DNA of 64,000 nucleotides from Bacteroidia bacterium (GCA_030427245.1 JAUHXA010000017.1:1-64000); one strand, 5' to 3'; counted from the first letter of the stretch, positions 1 to 7,204 are shown. Program-made: numbers and translations. Notes: generated from the sequence alone by a model not told the origin.

Positions 1-1916
1 TGAAAGTTTGGTCGGGTGGTGAAGGTTTGACGCAGGAATTGGCTTGGGAGTTGGTGAATCGGTGTAAGGAGGTTTGGAATATTTATGGACCGACGGAGAC
101 GACGATTTGGGCGACTGCTAAACGGGTTACGGAGAAGAGTTTGAAGTCGGAGAGTAGTTTGGGTTATGTGTCGGTGGGTAAGGCGATTGCGAACTCGCCT
201 TTGTATTTGCTGGATAAGAATCGACAGCTTGTGCCTGTGGGCGTGCCTGGTGAGTTGTATATTGGTGGTGTGGGTGTGTCGGATGGTTATTATGGGAGAG
301 AGGAGAAGACGAGGGAGTGTTTTTTGTCGTTGCCGCTTCAACCGTTGTCAAAAACATCCCCCAACCCTCCCGAGGTCTCGGGACAGGCTCTTCAAAGGGG
401 GAATTCGACCGTTGACAAGGTTTTGCAGGTGTATAAGACGGGGGATATTTGTCGGTATTTGATGAATGGAGATTTGGAGTACTTGCATCGGGCGGATCAT
501 CAGGTGAAGATTCGGGGTTTTCGGATTGAGTTGGGTGAGATTGAAGCTGCAATTGGTGGTTTTGAAGGAGTTCAGCAGAATGTGGTGATGGCGAAAGACC
601 AAAATGGCGACAAACGTTTGGTGGCGTATTTGGTGATGGAGAGTGGAGAGGTATTGGAGGTAAATGAGTTGAAGGTGTATTTGAAGGAGTTGTTGCCTGA
701 TTATATGGTGCCGAGTGCTTTTGTGGAATTGGAGGAATTTCCGATGACGGCGAGTAGGAAGGTGAATCGAAAATTATTGCCTGAACCCGATTTTGGGGAT
801 TTGGGTTCTGATAAAGAGTTTATTGCGCCTCGAACGGAGATGGAAAAGTTGTTGGCGGCGTTTTGGCGGGATTTGTTGCAGATGCAGGAAGTGGGTGTGC
901 ATGATGACTTTTTTGAGTTGGGTGGACATTCCTTGGTTGCGGTGCAGTTGATGGCAAAGATTCGACAGGCGACGGATATTAAATTGCCTTTGGCGAGTTT
1001 GTTGGAGAATGCAACGATTGCACAATTGGCGAAATTGTTGGGCGGTGATGAGGCAGAATTGGAGCGACATTGGAGTTCGTTGGTGCCGATTAAGACGAAG
1101 GGGGAGAAATTGCCGATTTACTTGGTGCATGGTGCGGGTTTGCATGTGTTGTTGTTCAAGACTTTGGCGAAATATTTGGATGCTGACCAACCTGTGTATG
1201 CTTTGCAAGCGAGGGGTTTGGATGGTAAATCTGAGCCTTTGGACAGGATGGAGGATATTGCGGCGCATTATGTGGCGGAGATTTTGGAGCAGAATCCTGA
1301 TGGACCGTATTGTTTGGCGGGCTATTCGATGGGTGGTTTGATTGCGTATGAGATGGCTCGGCACTTGAAGGAGAGAGGAAAGGAGGTCAAGATGTTGGCG
1401 ATGTTTGATACGGTAGCGGTTGGTGGTCAGCAGGCTTTGGAGGCGAATGGCGAAAAGGCGGCAAGTGGTGTGAAGAAATGGAGTAAAAAGATGGGCTATA
1501 ATTTGTCGCTGTTGGTGAAAAATCCTGTGAAAACATTGAAGTATAAGTCAAGTGTGTTGAGTCGTCGCTTGAAGCGAAGTAAGGGTAAGGTGGCGAATCC
1601 TCATGCGGCTAATGGCAATGTGCAGCAGGTGGAGGAGAATTTTACGGAGTATGGCAATCGAATTGACCAAGCGAATATGCGGGCGTACGAAAATTATGTG
1701 TTGCGCCCTTTGGGGGTGAAGATTGATTTGTTTCGGGCGAAGGAGCAGCTTTTTTATGTGGAGGATTTTGAGTTTTTGGGATGGAAGCCTTTTGCTATGG
1801 GCGGTGTTGTGGTGCATGATGTGGAAGGGAATCACCTGAATTTGTTTGATGAACCGAATGGGGAGGTGTTTGCGAGGAAGCTGCAGGGGGTGTTGGATTT
1901 GAACAAGAACTCCTAG
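1..1916 (+). CDS. Nonribosomal peptide synthetase, C-terminal module (A-PCP-TE), 5' partial
   Basis: The reading frame is open from the first bases, and the codons before position 27 continue an adenylation domain, so the start lies outside the window. Visible in order: A-domain core NIYGPTETTIW, GELYIGGVGVSDGYYGR, YKTGDICRYL and the VKIRGFRIELGEIE region; a carrier domain with the phosphopantetheine serine in FFELGGHSLV (about 915-940); and a type I thioesterase with the GYSMGG nucleophile elbow (about 1320) and a late His in EGNHLNLF (about 1830). A terminal TE means this is the last module, releasing the finished peptide. Substrate specificity cannot be read because the binding-pocket segment is mostly upstream. 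Two oddities: about 20 residues between the A-domain cores are encoded by an embedded palindromic repeat, and the last four residues and the stop codon lie in the arm of another repeat family. Confidence 0.95.
   Translation, partial: KVWSGGEGLTQELAWELVNRCKEVWNIYGPTETTIWATAKRVTEKSLKSESSLGYVSVGKAIANSPLYLLDKNRQLVPVGVPGELYIGGVGVSDGYYGREEKTRECFLSLPLQPLSKTSPNPPEVSGQALQRGNSTVDKVLQVYKTGDICRYLMNGDLEYLHRADHQVKIRGFRIELGEIEAAIGGFEGVQQNVVMAKDQNGDKRLVAYLVMESGEVLEVNELKVYLKELLPDYMVPSAFVELEEFPMTASRKVNRKLLPEPDFGDLGSDKEFIAPRTEMEKLLAAFWRDLLQMQEVGVHDDFFELGGHSLVAVQLMAKIRQATDIKLPLASLLENATIAQLAKLLGGDEAELERHWSSLVPIKTKGEKLPIYLVHGAGLHVLLFKTLAKYLDADQPVYALQARGLDGKSEPLDRMEDIAAHYVAEILEQNPDGPYCLAGYSMGGLIAYEMARHLKERGKEVKMLAMFDTVAVGGQQALEANGEKAASGVKKWSKKMGYNLSLLVKNPVKTLKYKSSVLSRRLKRSKGKVANPHAANGNVQQVEENFTEYGNRIDQANMRAYENYVLRPLGVKIDLFRAKEQLFYVEDFEFLGWKPFAMGGVVVHDVEGNHLNLFDEPNGEVFARKLQGVLDLNKNS
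351..407 (+). repeat. Palindromic intergenic-type repeat embedded in the NRPS reading frame
   Basis: This stretch resembles, in reverse orientation, the hairpin at 43091-43150. Both contain CTTCAAAGGGGGAATT and an ACATCCCCC-type tail. Here an extra perfect palindrome, TCCCGAGgtCTCGGGA, replaces part of the stem. It is translated in frame as a Pro/Ser/Gln-rich loop between the A-domain GYYGR and YKTGD cores, where other adenylation domains have a short surface loop. It is flanked by CCGTTGTCAA and CCGTTGACAA (342-351, 409-418). Confidence 0.75.
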
Positions 1917-1931
1917 ATTAGAAAGGAACTT
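1901..1931 (+). repeat. Half-copy of the array palindrome forming the NRPS 3' end
   Basis: GAACAAGAACTCCTAGAT followed by AGAAAGGAAC matches the left arm of the inverted repeats at 2446, 7205 and 8492 (one extra T here). The NRPS stop codon TAG lies inside this arm; the right arm is missing. Confidence 0.8.
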
Positions 1932-1979
1932 GTTTGTGGGGTTTACAAATGATTGATAATGCAAAACTGAAATATTGAG

Positions 1980-2017
1980 ACTCCTTCAAAGAAATTTGGT
2001 TTCTTTGGAGGAGTTTT
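1980..2017 (+). terminator. Rho-independent terminator of the NRPS gene
   Basis: Stem ACTCCTTCAAAGAAA / TTTCTTTGGAGGAGT with a 5-base loop, followed by a short TTTT run. It lies about 65 bp after the NRPS stop. Confidence 0.75.
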
Positions 2018-2064
2018 GCTTGTGAGTTTAAATCCTGTATTTTCAAAGATAACCTCATCCATGT

Positions 2065-2310
2065 TTATAGTTTTTGAAGGTTTTCCCAGCTGATTTTTTT
2101 CAAGTTTTTGCCTGCTTCATAGTTTTGTATAGACTTCAATAGTCGTTCTTTATTGGCAGAAGAACTGGATAAATGAGCGGTATCGTCCTCAAAATCATCT
2201 TCAATGGTCTGTACTGAAATCAACAATTTTTGATTCTCAAATAAGGTTTTCATGGAAGCTATAAAAGCTTCATTCAATTCGTTGGCATGTATTTTATAGG
2301 TTGTTTCCAT
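2065..2310 (-). CDS. Small antitoxin-like protein, no partner toxin
   Basis: 81 residues starting at an ATG. The N-terminal half (YKIHANELNEAF, then a hydrophobic LLISVQ strand) and the C-terminal half (SSSANKERLLKSIQNYEAGK, then KISWENLQ) resemble the small Phd/YefM-type antitoxins of Bacteroidota and cyanobacteria, which usually precede a RelE- or YoeB-like toxin. No toxin follows: downstream on this strand are the convergent NRPS terminator and gene. It is either an orphan antitoxin or a remnant of a toxin-antitoxin pair. The assignment rests on general resemblance of the conserved segments, not on a decisive motif. Confidence 0.6.
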   Translation of the reverse strand: METTYKIHANELNEAFIASMKTLFENQKLLISVQTIEDDFEDDTAHLSSSSANKERLLKSIQNYEAGKNLKKISWENLQKL

Positions 2311-2389
2311 TATTTGATTTATTAAAAATGAAAAATCTTGTCAATCAAATAACACTTAAAGCATTGAATAGGCTTCTTTCTGCAAACTA

Positions 2390-2436
2390 AAAAAGCCCTA
2401 CCTACATTCCTTCAATGCAGATAGGTTTTTTTTTTT
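2390..2436 (-). terminator. Bidirectional terminator, array copy 1
   Basis: Imperfect stem CCTACCTaCAT / ATGcAGATAGG with loop TCCTTCA, an A-run on the left and a long T-run on the right, so U-tracts exist on both strands. The same hairpin recurs at 3593, 5464, 7150 and 8437, always just downstream of an IPTL-CTERM gene on the minus strand. Confidence 0.8.
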
Positions 2437-2445
2437 GCTCGTTTT

Positions 2446-2520
2446 GAACACGAACTTCTAGATAGAAAGGAACTTAGCCAACGTATAGTGAGCGTTCTTT
2501 TTCATCTAGCGTTCTTGTTC
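2446..2520. repeat. Imperfect inverted repeat spanning the IPTL gene stop codon (copy 1)
   Basis: Left arm GAACACGAACTTCTAGAT then AGAAAGGAAC; right arm GTTCTTTTTCATCTAGCG then TTCTTGTTC. The minus-strand stop TAG of the IPTL gene lies in the right arm. The same palindrome is found at 7205-7280 and 8492-8566, as one arm at 3683-3709 and 1901-1931, and as a relative at 56735-56822. Confidence 0.8.
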
Positions 2521-3281
2521 AAAAATCCCACCCCTAAACTTAGGCTGCACCAAATACAAAGTACCCAAAGTCATCAACAACAAAGCGAGGATGATTAAGC
2601 CCCATTCGGAGAGGGTCGGGACATCAGTATTAGAGGAAGCAGGAGGGGTTAGTTGAAACATAAAATCTGCGACTCCATAATGAGCATTTTGTATAGTGCT
2701 TATAGGCATGGTACTCGTATTACAATTATTACAAAAAACCACCTCCTGATATGTCAAATTCGCATTTATTTGGCTATTATTATCACCATAATAGTAGCCT
2801 GTTCCATTAGGAGCATAAAATGTACTGATATACTCAACCCCAGAAGTTAATGTTATAGGAGCTGTTACTGGGAAGTATTCATAGACTCCAACAGTAGAAA
2901 TAGTAATGGTTTGTTGGTGGACTTTAGTAGAAGTACCTCTTTCCCATATGACAAACTCAAACGGTGTGCTGATATCAGGAGTTCTCAGCCCTATTTCGGT
3001 AATAAAGATGGTAGAGTTTGGTATGAAAGCAAATCCTCTTGCTCCCTCGCCACTGTTAAAACCATTCTCGACAGTTAATATCACTTGATCTGTAGCAGAA
3101 AAAGATTGAGCAGAAAGTGCTTGTTGATGAAAAAAAGTGAATAATAAACAAAGTAACCCGAATCTACTGTTGCAGTATTTGAGCAGAAGGTTCAGCTTGG
3201 GCTGTTGGGCTGTTGGGCTGTTGGGCTGTTGGGCTGTTGGGCTGTTGGGCTGAAGTTGGTTGTTTTGTAGATGTTTTTCAT
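2506..3281 (-). CDS. IPTL-CTERM exported protein, array copy 1, out of frame from the family start codon
   Basis: The body encodes a signal-peptide-like hydrophobic helix ending ALSAQS, a beta-rich central domain of about 160 residues of unclear family, and the C-terminal signal: VPTLSEWG, a hydrophobic helix, then Arg-rich FRGGIFEQER. This is the IPTL-CTERM sorting signal, known to be recognised by a dedicated exosortase. By comparison with its neighbours the start is the ATG at 3281 (MKNIYKTTNF). From there, the seven copies of the 8-bp repeat put the frame into a TGA after 29 codons; six or nine copies would join it to the signal peptide. A longer frame begins at a GTG at 3459, but it reads through spacer DNA shared with copy 2, so I consider it spurious. 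Judged phase-OFF in this clone. Confidence 0.8.
3197..3252. repeat. 8-bp tandem repeat TTGGGCTG x7 (phase switch, copy 1)
   Basis: Seven perfect units, minus strand CAGCCCAA. It lies 29 nt inside the reading frame from ATG 3281. In-frame expression of the downstream signal peptide needs a unit number divisible by three; seven gives a premature TGA. Confidence 0.95.
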
Positions 3282-3310
3282 ACGAATTTGTATTTTTTGA
3301 GTGATAAAAT

Positions 3311-3550
3311 AAATTAGTGGGAATATTCCCTATCATAGCAGTTGCGTTTTTTGGGAAAACATTAACAGTAGAGGGGAAGAAAGATGATATTTTTATTTTG
3401 GTTATGTGTATTGGTTGATTTTTTGACACAAATATAGGGTGAATTAGAATATGCGACACCTAGCAAATGCGACACTTATAAATTAATGTTTTTGTTTGGG
3501 TCAGAAAAATGTCATTTTTTTTTGATTTTGTGCCGTTCAAATGTCGCCAA
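3311..3550. repeat. Direct repeat with 4451-4689 (array spacer duplication A)
   Basis: Long stretches match 4451-4689 at a constant offset of 1140 bp, including the palindrome, TTGCGTTTTTTGGGAAAAC and the block around ATGCGACACCTAGCAAATGC. This shows that copies 1 and 2 arose by tandem duplication of gene plus spacer. Confidence 0.85.
3319..3330. promoter_or_regulatory. Conserved upstream palindrome GGGAATATTCCC (copy 1)
   Basis: A perfect 12-bp palindrome 38 bp upstream of the family ATG. Variants occur at the same place in the other copies (4459, 6763, 8051), so it is a candidate operator or promoter element of the array genes. No regulator gene is evident nearby. Confidence 0.5.
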
Positions 3551-3592
3551 ACCTTGTAGGTGTTGGCGACTTATCACTATGACTTGGAAATA

Positions 3593-3632
3593 AAAAAGCC
3601 CTACCTACATTCCTTCAATGCAGATAGGGCTT
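3593..3632 (-). terminator. Terminator hairpin, array copy 2
   Basis: Same stem as at 2390 (GCCCTACCT...AGATAGGGC). The A-run on its left gives a U-tract on the minus strand, so it serves the IPTL gene at 3695-4423. No T-run on the right. Confidence 0.75.
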
Positions 3633-3694
3633 CCAAATGTATTTTTAAAAATGAGAGTAGCTTTAATTCAATTCTGTCAAAAGTTCCTTTTCAT

Positions 3695-4423
3695 CTACCG
3701 TTCTTGTTCAAAACGAGGTTGTTGCAACAAATACAAAGTCCCCAAAGTCATCAACAACAATGCAAGGATGAGTAAGCCCCATTCGGAGAGGGTGGGGATG
3801 GACGCGGGATTGGAGGAAGAACATGTTTCAGGTTGAACAGTCATAGAAATGAATTGTATAAGGTCATTTGTAACACCTCCACCAAAATCCGAAGTAACCG
3901 TAATGGAGGTATTTGCTGTAATACAAATTTGATTAGAAAAGTTATGGCTTCCTAAAGATGAAAATCCACTCTCTATTGTTGTAGAACTCCCATCTGTAAA
4001 TGTCAGAGATTCATCTCCTTCCATACTACTAATTCCATAGGCTATATTATATGAAAGAAGTTGTACATCAGCAGAAAACATCATTGTGAACTCACTACAA
4101 TCTCCTAACGCCCCACCAATAGCAGTGTTAGCTAAAACAGCTAGTCCATCACCATCTGTCTGAAAATTATTATCAGGCTGCTCATTACTAAGCGTCAATG
4201 TTACTCCTGATACCGTCTTTGTAATTGTACTTTGATTATTATCCAAACCATTGAAAGTAAAGGCAATCGGTTGAGCCAATACAGAATTGGAGGAAAGAAA
4301 GAGTAAGCAAATCAAGCAAAAGGAAAGTAGCCACTTCAATTTTAACTTACCTTTTTGGGCTGTTGGGCTGTTGGGCTGTTGGGCTGTTGGGCTGAAGTTG
4401 GTTGTTTTGTAGAAATTGTTCAT
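3695..4423 (-). CDS. IPTL-CTERM exported protein, array copy 2, in frame (phase ON)
   Basis: 242 residues from ATG 4423. Order: leader MNNFYKTTNF, a repeat-encoded SPTAQQPN segment, basic GKLKLKW, signal helix ending SVLAQP, then a beta-rich domain of about 160 residues with STITKTVSGVTLTL and two short cysteine-containing segments, and the IPTL-CTERM signal SIPTLSEWG plus helix plus RFEQER. Five 8-bp units keep the leader in frame with the signal peptide. The central domain is paralogous to copy 4 (STITKTVSGV shared), but the flanks are more alike than the middle. Expected to be exported, sorted by an exosortase (not in this window) and surface-exposed. No enzymatic motif is visible. Confidence 0.88.
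   Translation of the reverse strand: MNNFYKTTNFSPTAQQPNSPTAQKGKLKLKWLLSFCLICLLFLSSNSVLAQPIAFTFNGLDNNQSTITKTVSGVTLTLSNEQPDNNFQTDGDGLAVLANTAIGGALGDCSEFTMMFSADVQLLSYNIAYGISSMEGDESLTFTDGSSTTIESGFSSLGSHNFSNQICITANTSITVTSDFGGGVTNDLIQFISMTVQPETCSSSNPASIPTLSEWGLLILALLLMTLGTLYLLQQPRFEQER
4355..4394. repeat. 8-bp tandem repeat TTGGGCTG x5 (phase switch, copy 2)
   Basis: Five perfect units starting 29 nt after the ATG at 4423. 29 + 40 nt is exactly 23 codons, after which AAA GGT AAG continues in frame to the signal helix. Gain or loss of one unit would frameshift. Confidence 0.95.
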
Positions 4424-4450
4424 AAGAAAACAAGATTTAACATTTTGAAT

Positions 4451-4689
4451 AAATTAGTGGGAATATCCCCTATTATATACTGTTGCGTTTTTTGGGAAAA
4501 CATTAACAGTTGGGGTGGAGAAAAGTGACATTTTTATTTATATTATTTGTATTTGATTGATTTTTGGTGTAAATATAGGGTGAATTAGAATATGCGACAC
4601 CTAGCAAATGCGACACTTATAAATTAATGTTTTTGTTTGGGTCAGAAAAATGTCATTTTTTTTGATTTTGTGCCGTTCAAATGTCGCCG
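4451..4689. repeat. Direct repeat with 3311-3550; spacer before array copy 2
   Basis: This is most of the 361-bp gap 4424-4784. It holds the palindrome GGGAATATcCCC at 4459-4470 and the duplicated block that matches 3311-3550. Beyond 4689 it ends in an inverted GTCGCC / GGCGAA motif and then unique DNA before vapB. No gene is seen in the gap. Confidence 0.85.
4459..4470. promoter_or_regulatory. Conserved upstream palindrome (copy 2)
   Basis: GGGAATATCCCC, one mismatch from the perfect palindrome of copy 1, 36 bp upstream of ATG 4423. Confidence 0.45.
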
Positions 4690-4751
4690 AGTTTGGAAAA
4701 CGTCGGCGAATTTTCACTGATTTGGAGGAATTTTACTTCTCGAAATGTATG

Positions 4752-4759
4752 TATATTTG
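4752..4759 (+). promoter_or_regulatory. Bacteroidota -7 promoter element of the vapBC-like operon
   Basis: TATATTTG fits TAnnTTTG and lies 25 nt before the vapB-like ATG. A convincing -33 TTG at normal spacing is not seen. Confidence 0.45.
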
Positions 4760-4784
4760 TAGAGTTACATCAAAAACAAGTAAA

Positions 4785-5069
4785 ATGGAAAATAACAGCA
4801 ATATAGCTTCTTTAACTGCTGACGACAATGTAGTTAGTGTTTATATGAGGCTCTTGAATCATTTGAGCATTGAAGCAAAACTAAAATTGATTGCCAAACT
4901 TACAGAAAGCCTTAGTGTGGATTTTAAGGAAAAAACTTCTTCAACGGTTGAAAAGAAATCTTGGAAAAGTTTGGCAGGAGCGTGGAAAGATATGCCTGAT
5001 GATTTGGAAGACCAAATTCGGGCTTCTCGTGTTTCTAAAAGTGAAGTTCCAAATTTTGACGATGTATGA
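4785..5069 (+). CDS. VapB-like antitoxin
   Basis: 94 residues from ATG 4785 (an upstream in-frame ATG at 4650 lies in repeat-derived spacer and is rejected). Helical N-terminal half (YMRLLNHLSIEAKLKLIAKL) followed by a linker and a W-rich C-terminal segment (KSWKSLAGAWKDMPDDLEDQIRAS). That tail, with Ser/Thr then a WKDMPDDL-like motif, is typical of small antitoxins that bind PIN toxins. The stop codon overlaps the toxin start (ATGA, 5066-5069), the usual translational coupling of vapBC. It sits inside the IPTL gene array. Confidence 0.75.
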   Translation: MENNSNIASLTADDNVVSVYMRLLNHLSIEAKLKLIAKLTESLSVDFKEKTSSTVEKKSWKSLAGAWKDMPDDLEDQIRASRVSKSEVPNFDDV

Positions 5070-5437
5070 AAGGCTATTTGTTAGATACAGATATTTGCAT
5101 CTTTTTTCTCAAAGACAAGTTCCATTTGACGGAAAAAATTGATGCAGTGGGAATAGACAAATGTTTTGTTTCTGCGATAACAATTGGCGAACTGCTCTAT
5201 GGCGCAGAGTTTAGCAGTGATTACGAAAAGCATGTTCAAGAAGTGGATTTTTTTGAGGATAATTTTACCGTTGTTCCCATCTATGAGGCACTTAGAGTGT
5301 ATGCCAAAGAGAAAGCAAGATTAAGAAGGTTGGGAACTTTGATTATGGTGACTCGAAATTACAAACATTTCAGCAAAATTGATGGTATTCAATTGGAGGA
5401 TTGGACGAAAAAAGAAGATAATGAGTTTATTATCTGA
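5066..5437 (+). CDS. VapC-like PIN-domain toxin with internal deletion
   Basis: 123 residues. The N-terminal PIN motif is intact (YLLDTDICIFFLK, first catalytic Asp), as is the SAITIGELLYGAE segment with the conserved Glu. Family members then read GTxIDDFDLLIGATA...LxxVTRNxKHF. Here GTLI passes directly into MVTRNYKHF, so about 16 residues carrying the third and fourth acidic residues are missing without a frameshift. The C-terminus (KIDGIQLEDWT) is normal. Family knowledge says these acidic residues bind the catalytic metal, so I infer a non-cleaving toxin, possibly kept for autoregulation with VapB. Confidence 0.8.
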   Translation: MKGYLLDTDICIFFLKDKFHLTEKIDAVGIDKCFVSAITIGELLYGAEFSSDYEKHVQEVDFFEDNFTVVPIYEALRVYAKEKARLRRLGTLIMVTRNYKHFSKIDGIQLEDWTKKEDNEFII

Positions 5438-5463
5438 TATATGTGACATTTTGCCCTCCAAAC

Positions 5464-5507
5464 ACAAAAAAGTCCCACCTACATTCCTCCAATGCAGACA
5501 GGGCTTT
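5464..5507 (-). terminator. Bidirectional terminator, array copy 3
   Basis: Variant of the shared hairpin: GTCCCACCT / AGACAGGGC around a CCTCCAATG loop, with an A-run on the left giving a minus-strand U-tract. It also ends vapC on the plus strand. Confidence 0.65.
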
Positions 5508-5600
5508 CATTTCTTTTTGAACATAGCCTGTTCCGAGTATTCGGAAAACTTTTAGATAGAAAGGAGCTCACTGTACGTATAGTTTTTAGTTCTTTTTCAT

Positions 5601-6719
5601 CTAGCGTTCTTGTTCAAAAATCCCACCCCTAAACTTCGGCTGCACCAAATACAAAGTCCCCAAAGTCATCAACAACAAAGCAAGAATAATCAAGCCCCAT
5701 TCGGAGAGGGTGGGGACATCTGTGGAAATAGAAGTAGCTGCCGCAAAAATCTGTATGCGATTATTAGATCGGTCTGCCACCAAAATATCTCCATTCGAGG
5801 CAATAGCTATACCAGTGGGTTGGTTAAACTGTCCATCTCCAGTGCCATAACTTCCAAATTTACTTTTGTAAGTACCATTGCTATCAAAAATCTGTATGCG
5901 ATGATTATATTCGTCTGCCACCAAAATATCTCCATTCGAGGCAATAGCTATACCAGTGGGTTGGTCAAACTCTCCATCTCCAGCGCCAAAACTTCCAAAT
6001 TTACTTTTGTAATTGCCATTGCTATCAAAAATCTGTATGCGATCATTATCAGTCTCTGCCACCAAAATATCTCCATTCGAGGCAATAGCTATACCAGTGG
6101 GTTGGTAAAACTCTCCATTTGCAGTGCCATAACTTCCAAATTGATTTTTGTAAGTGCCATTGCTATCAAAAATCTGTATGCGATCATTATTAGCGTCTGC
6201 CACCAAAATATCTCCATTCGAGGCAATAGCTATACCAGTGGGTTGGTAAAACTCTCCATTTGCAGTGCCATAACTTCCAAATTGACTTTTGTAAGTGCCA
6301 TTGCTATCAAAAATCTGTATGCGATCATTACCAGTGTCTGCCACCAAAATATCTCCATTCGAGGCAATAGCTATACCTTCGGGGTAGTTAAACTGTCCAT
6401 TTGCAGAGCCACTACTTCCAAATTTACTTTTGTAATTGCCATTGCTATCAAAAATCTGTATGCGATGACTATATTGGTCTGCCACCAAAATATCTCCATT
6501 CGAGGCAATAGCTATACCAGTGGGGTAGTAAAACTCTCCATTTGCAGAGCCATTACTTCCAAATTGACTTTTGTAAGTAGGGTTAATTTGAGCATTTAAA
6601 CTATAGGTTGATAAAAAGCAGAAGCAAAGCAAAACAAAACAAGTTAAGGGTGCTAGCCATTTTAGACTATTTTTTTTGGCTCTTGGGCTGAAATTCGTTG
6701 TTTTGTGGAAATTGTTCAT
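5601..6719 (-). CDS. NHL-repeat (beta-propeller) protein with IPTL-CTERM signal, array copy 3
   Basis: 372 residues from ATG 6719. Leader MNNFHKTTNFSPRAKK, signal helix ending SLNAQI, then six tandem 47-residue units (about residues 49-330), each with PTGIAIASNGDILVAD and RIQIFDSNG. These are NHL repeats, which fold as a six-bladed propeller. The C-terminus is VPTLSEWG, a hydrophobic helix and FRGGIFEQER, the IPTL-CTERM signal. The family 8-bp repeat is present only as two degenerate units, so the frame is fixed ON. The NHL units are almost identical at DNA level, which suggests recent amplification. Probable surface-anchored binding protein; ligand unknown. Confidence 0.93.
   Translation of the reverse strand: MNNFHKTTNFSPRAKKNSLKWLAPLTCFVLLCFCFLSTYSLNAQINPTYKSQFGSNGSANGEFYYPTGIAIASNGDILVADQYSHRIQIFDSNGNYKSKFGSSGSANGQFNYPEGIAIASNGDILVADTGNDRIQIFDSNGTYKSQFGSYGTANGEFYQPTGIAIASNGDILVADANNDRIQIFDSNGTYKNQFGSYGTANGEFYQPTGIAIASNGDILVAETDNDRIQIFDSNGNYKSKFGSFGAGDGEFDQPTGIAIASNGDILVADEYNHRIQIFDSNGTYKSKFGSYGTGDGQFNQPTGIAIASNGDILVADRSNNRIQIFAAATSISTDVPTLSEWGLIILALLLMTLGTLYLVQPKFRGGIFEQER
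5730..6575 (-). repeat. Six tandem 141-bp repeats encoding NHL blades
   Basis: Period 141 bp (47 codons). Blocks such as ATATCTCCATTCGAGGCAAT recur exactly in every unit; variation clusters in the few codons after VAD and around the FGS loop. Confidence 0.93.
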
Positions 6720-6762
6720 AAGAAAATAAGATTTAAAATTTTGAATGAGAAAATAAATTAGT

Positions 6763-6775
6763 GGGAATTGTTCCC
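6763..6775. promoter_or_regulatory. Conserved upstream palindrome (copy 3)
   Basis: GGGAATTGTTCCC, 44 bp upstream of ATG 6719; same relative position as in the other array genes. Confidence 0.45.
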
Positions 6776-6968
6776 TATTATAGCTTTCCGTTTCTGGGGA
6801 AAACCTAAACCAAACCTAAGAAATATTTATTTCTGAAATTGAAAAATGTGACGAGTGGTAGCTATAATGTGGCGAATGGTTATAAGCTTTTTGTTATGTT
6901 AAGAAATATTTCTGTTTTTGGAATGTCGGTAAACAGATACTTGCTGTGTAGATTTTATTGGAGATATT

Positions 6969-7070
6969 TTACTTGTGGCACATGAGGTGGAAGGAAATCA
7001 CCTGAATTTGTTTGATGCGCCGAATGGGGAGATTTTTGCGAGGAAATTGCAGGGGGTGTTGGATAAGTGA
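6969..7070 (+). pseudogene. NRPS thioesterase 3' fragment (relic 1)
   Basis: 34 codons reading LLVAHEVEGNHLNLFDAPNG then EIFARKLQGVLDK and a TGA. This matches the end of the NRPS at the window start (VVHDVEGNHLNLFDEPNG, EVFARKLQGVLD). There is no start codon or upstream domain, so it is a remnant carried along by duplication. It ends in DK-stop, unlike the NRPS, whose tail is LNKNS. Confidence 0.9.
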
Positions 7071-7149
7071 TGATTGGTTGCTGTTTGTCGTTCAAATGTC
7101 GCCAAGTTTTTCAAACGTTGGCGAATTTTCACTGGTGTTGGGAATTTAA

Positions 7150-7195
7150 AAAGCCCTATCTACATTCCTTCAATGCAGATAGGGCTTTTTTTTTT
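7150..7195. terminator. Bidirectional terminator, array copy 4
   Basis: AAAAAGCCCTATCT / AGATAGGGCTTTTT around ACATTCCTTCAATGC; U-tracts on both strands. Serves the minus-strand gene ending at 7266. Confidence 0.85.
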
Positions 7196-7204
7196 GCTCG
7201 TTTT

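Noticed and set aside
342-418. Clean target-site duplication for the repeat inserted in the NRPS
   Set aside because: The flanking motifs differ by one base and the 67-bp spacing would break the frame unless another indel occurred, so only suggestive.
774-1364. Long open frame on the minus strand opposite the NRPS carrier and thioesterase domains
   Set aside because: Product is His/Arg/Gln-rich with no domain; the NRPS frame has clear motifs and the antisense frame is a by-product of its TTG/GCG-rich codons.
3282-3459. GTG-started N-terminal extension of array copy 1
   Set aside because: It reads through spacer DNA duplicated upstream of copy 2, where it is not coding, and misses the shared family leader.
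5730-6575. Regular repeats taken for a CRISPR array
   Set aside because: The units are 141 bp, contiguous and coding (NHL blades), with no unique spacers.
5610-6599. 329-codon plus-strand frame opposite the NHL gene
   Set aside because: Its periodicity simply mirrors the six DNA repeats of the NHL gene; the sense frame has signal peptide, NHL motif and sorting signal.
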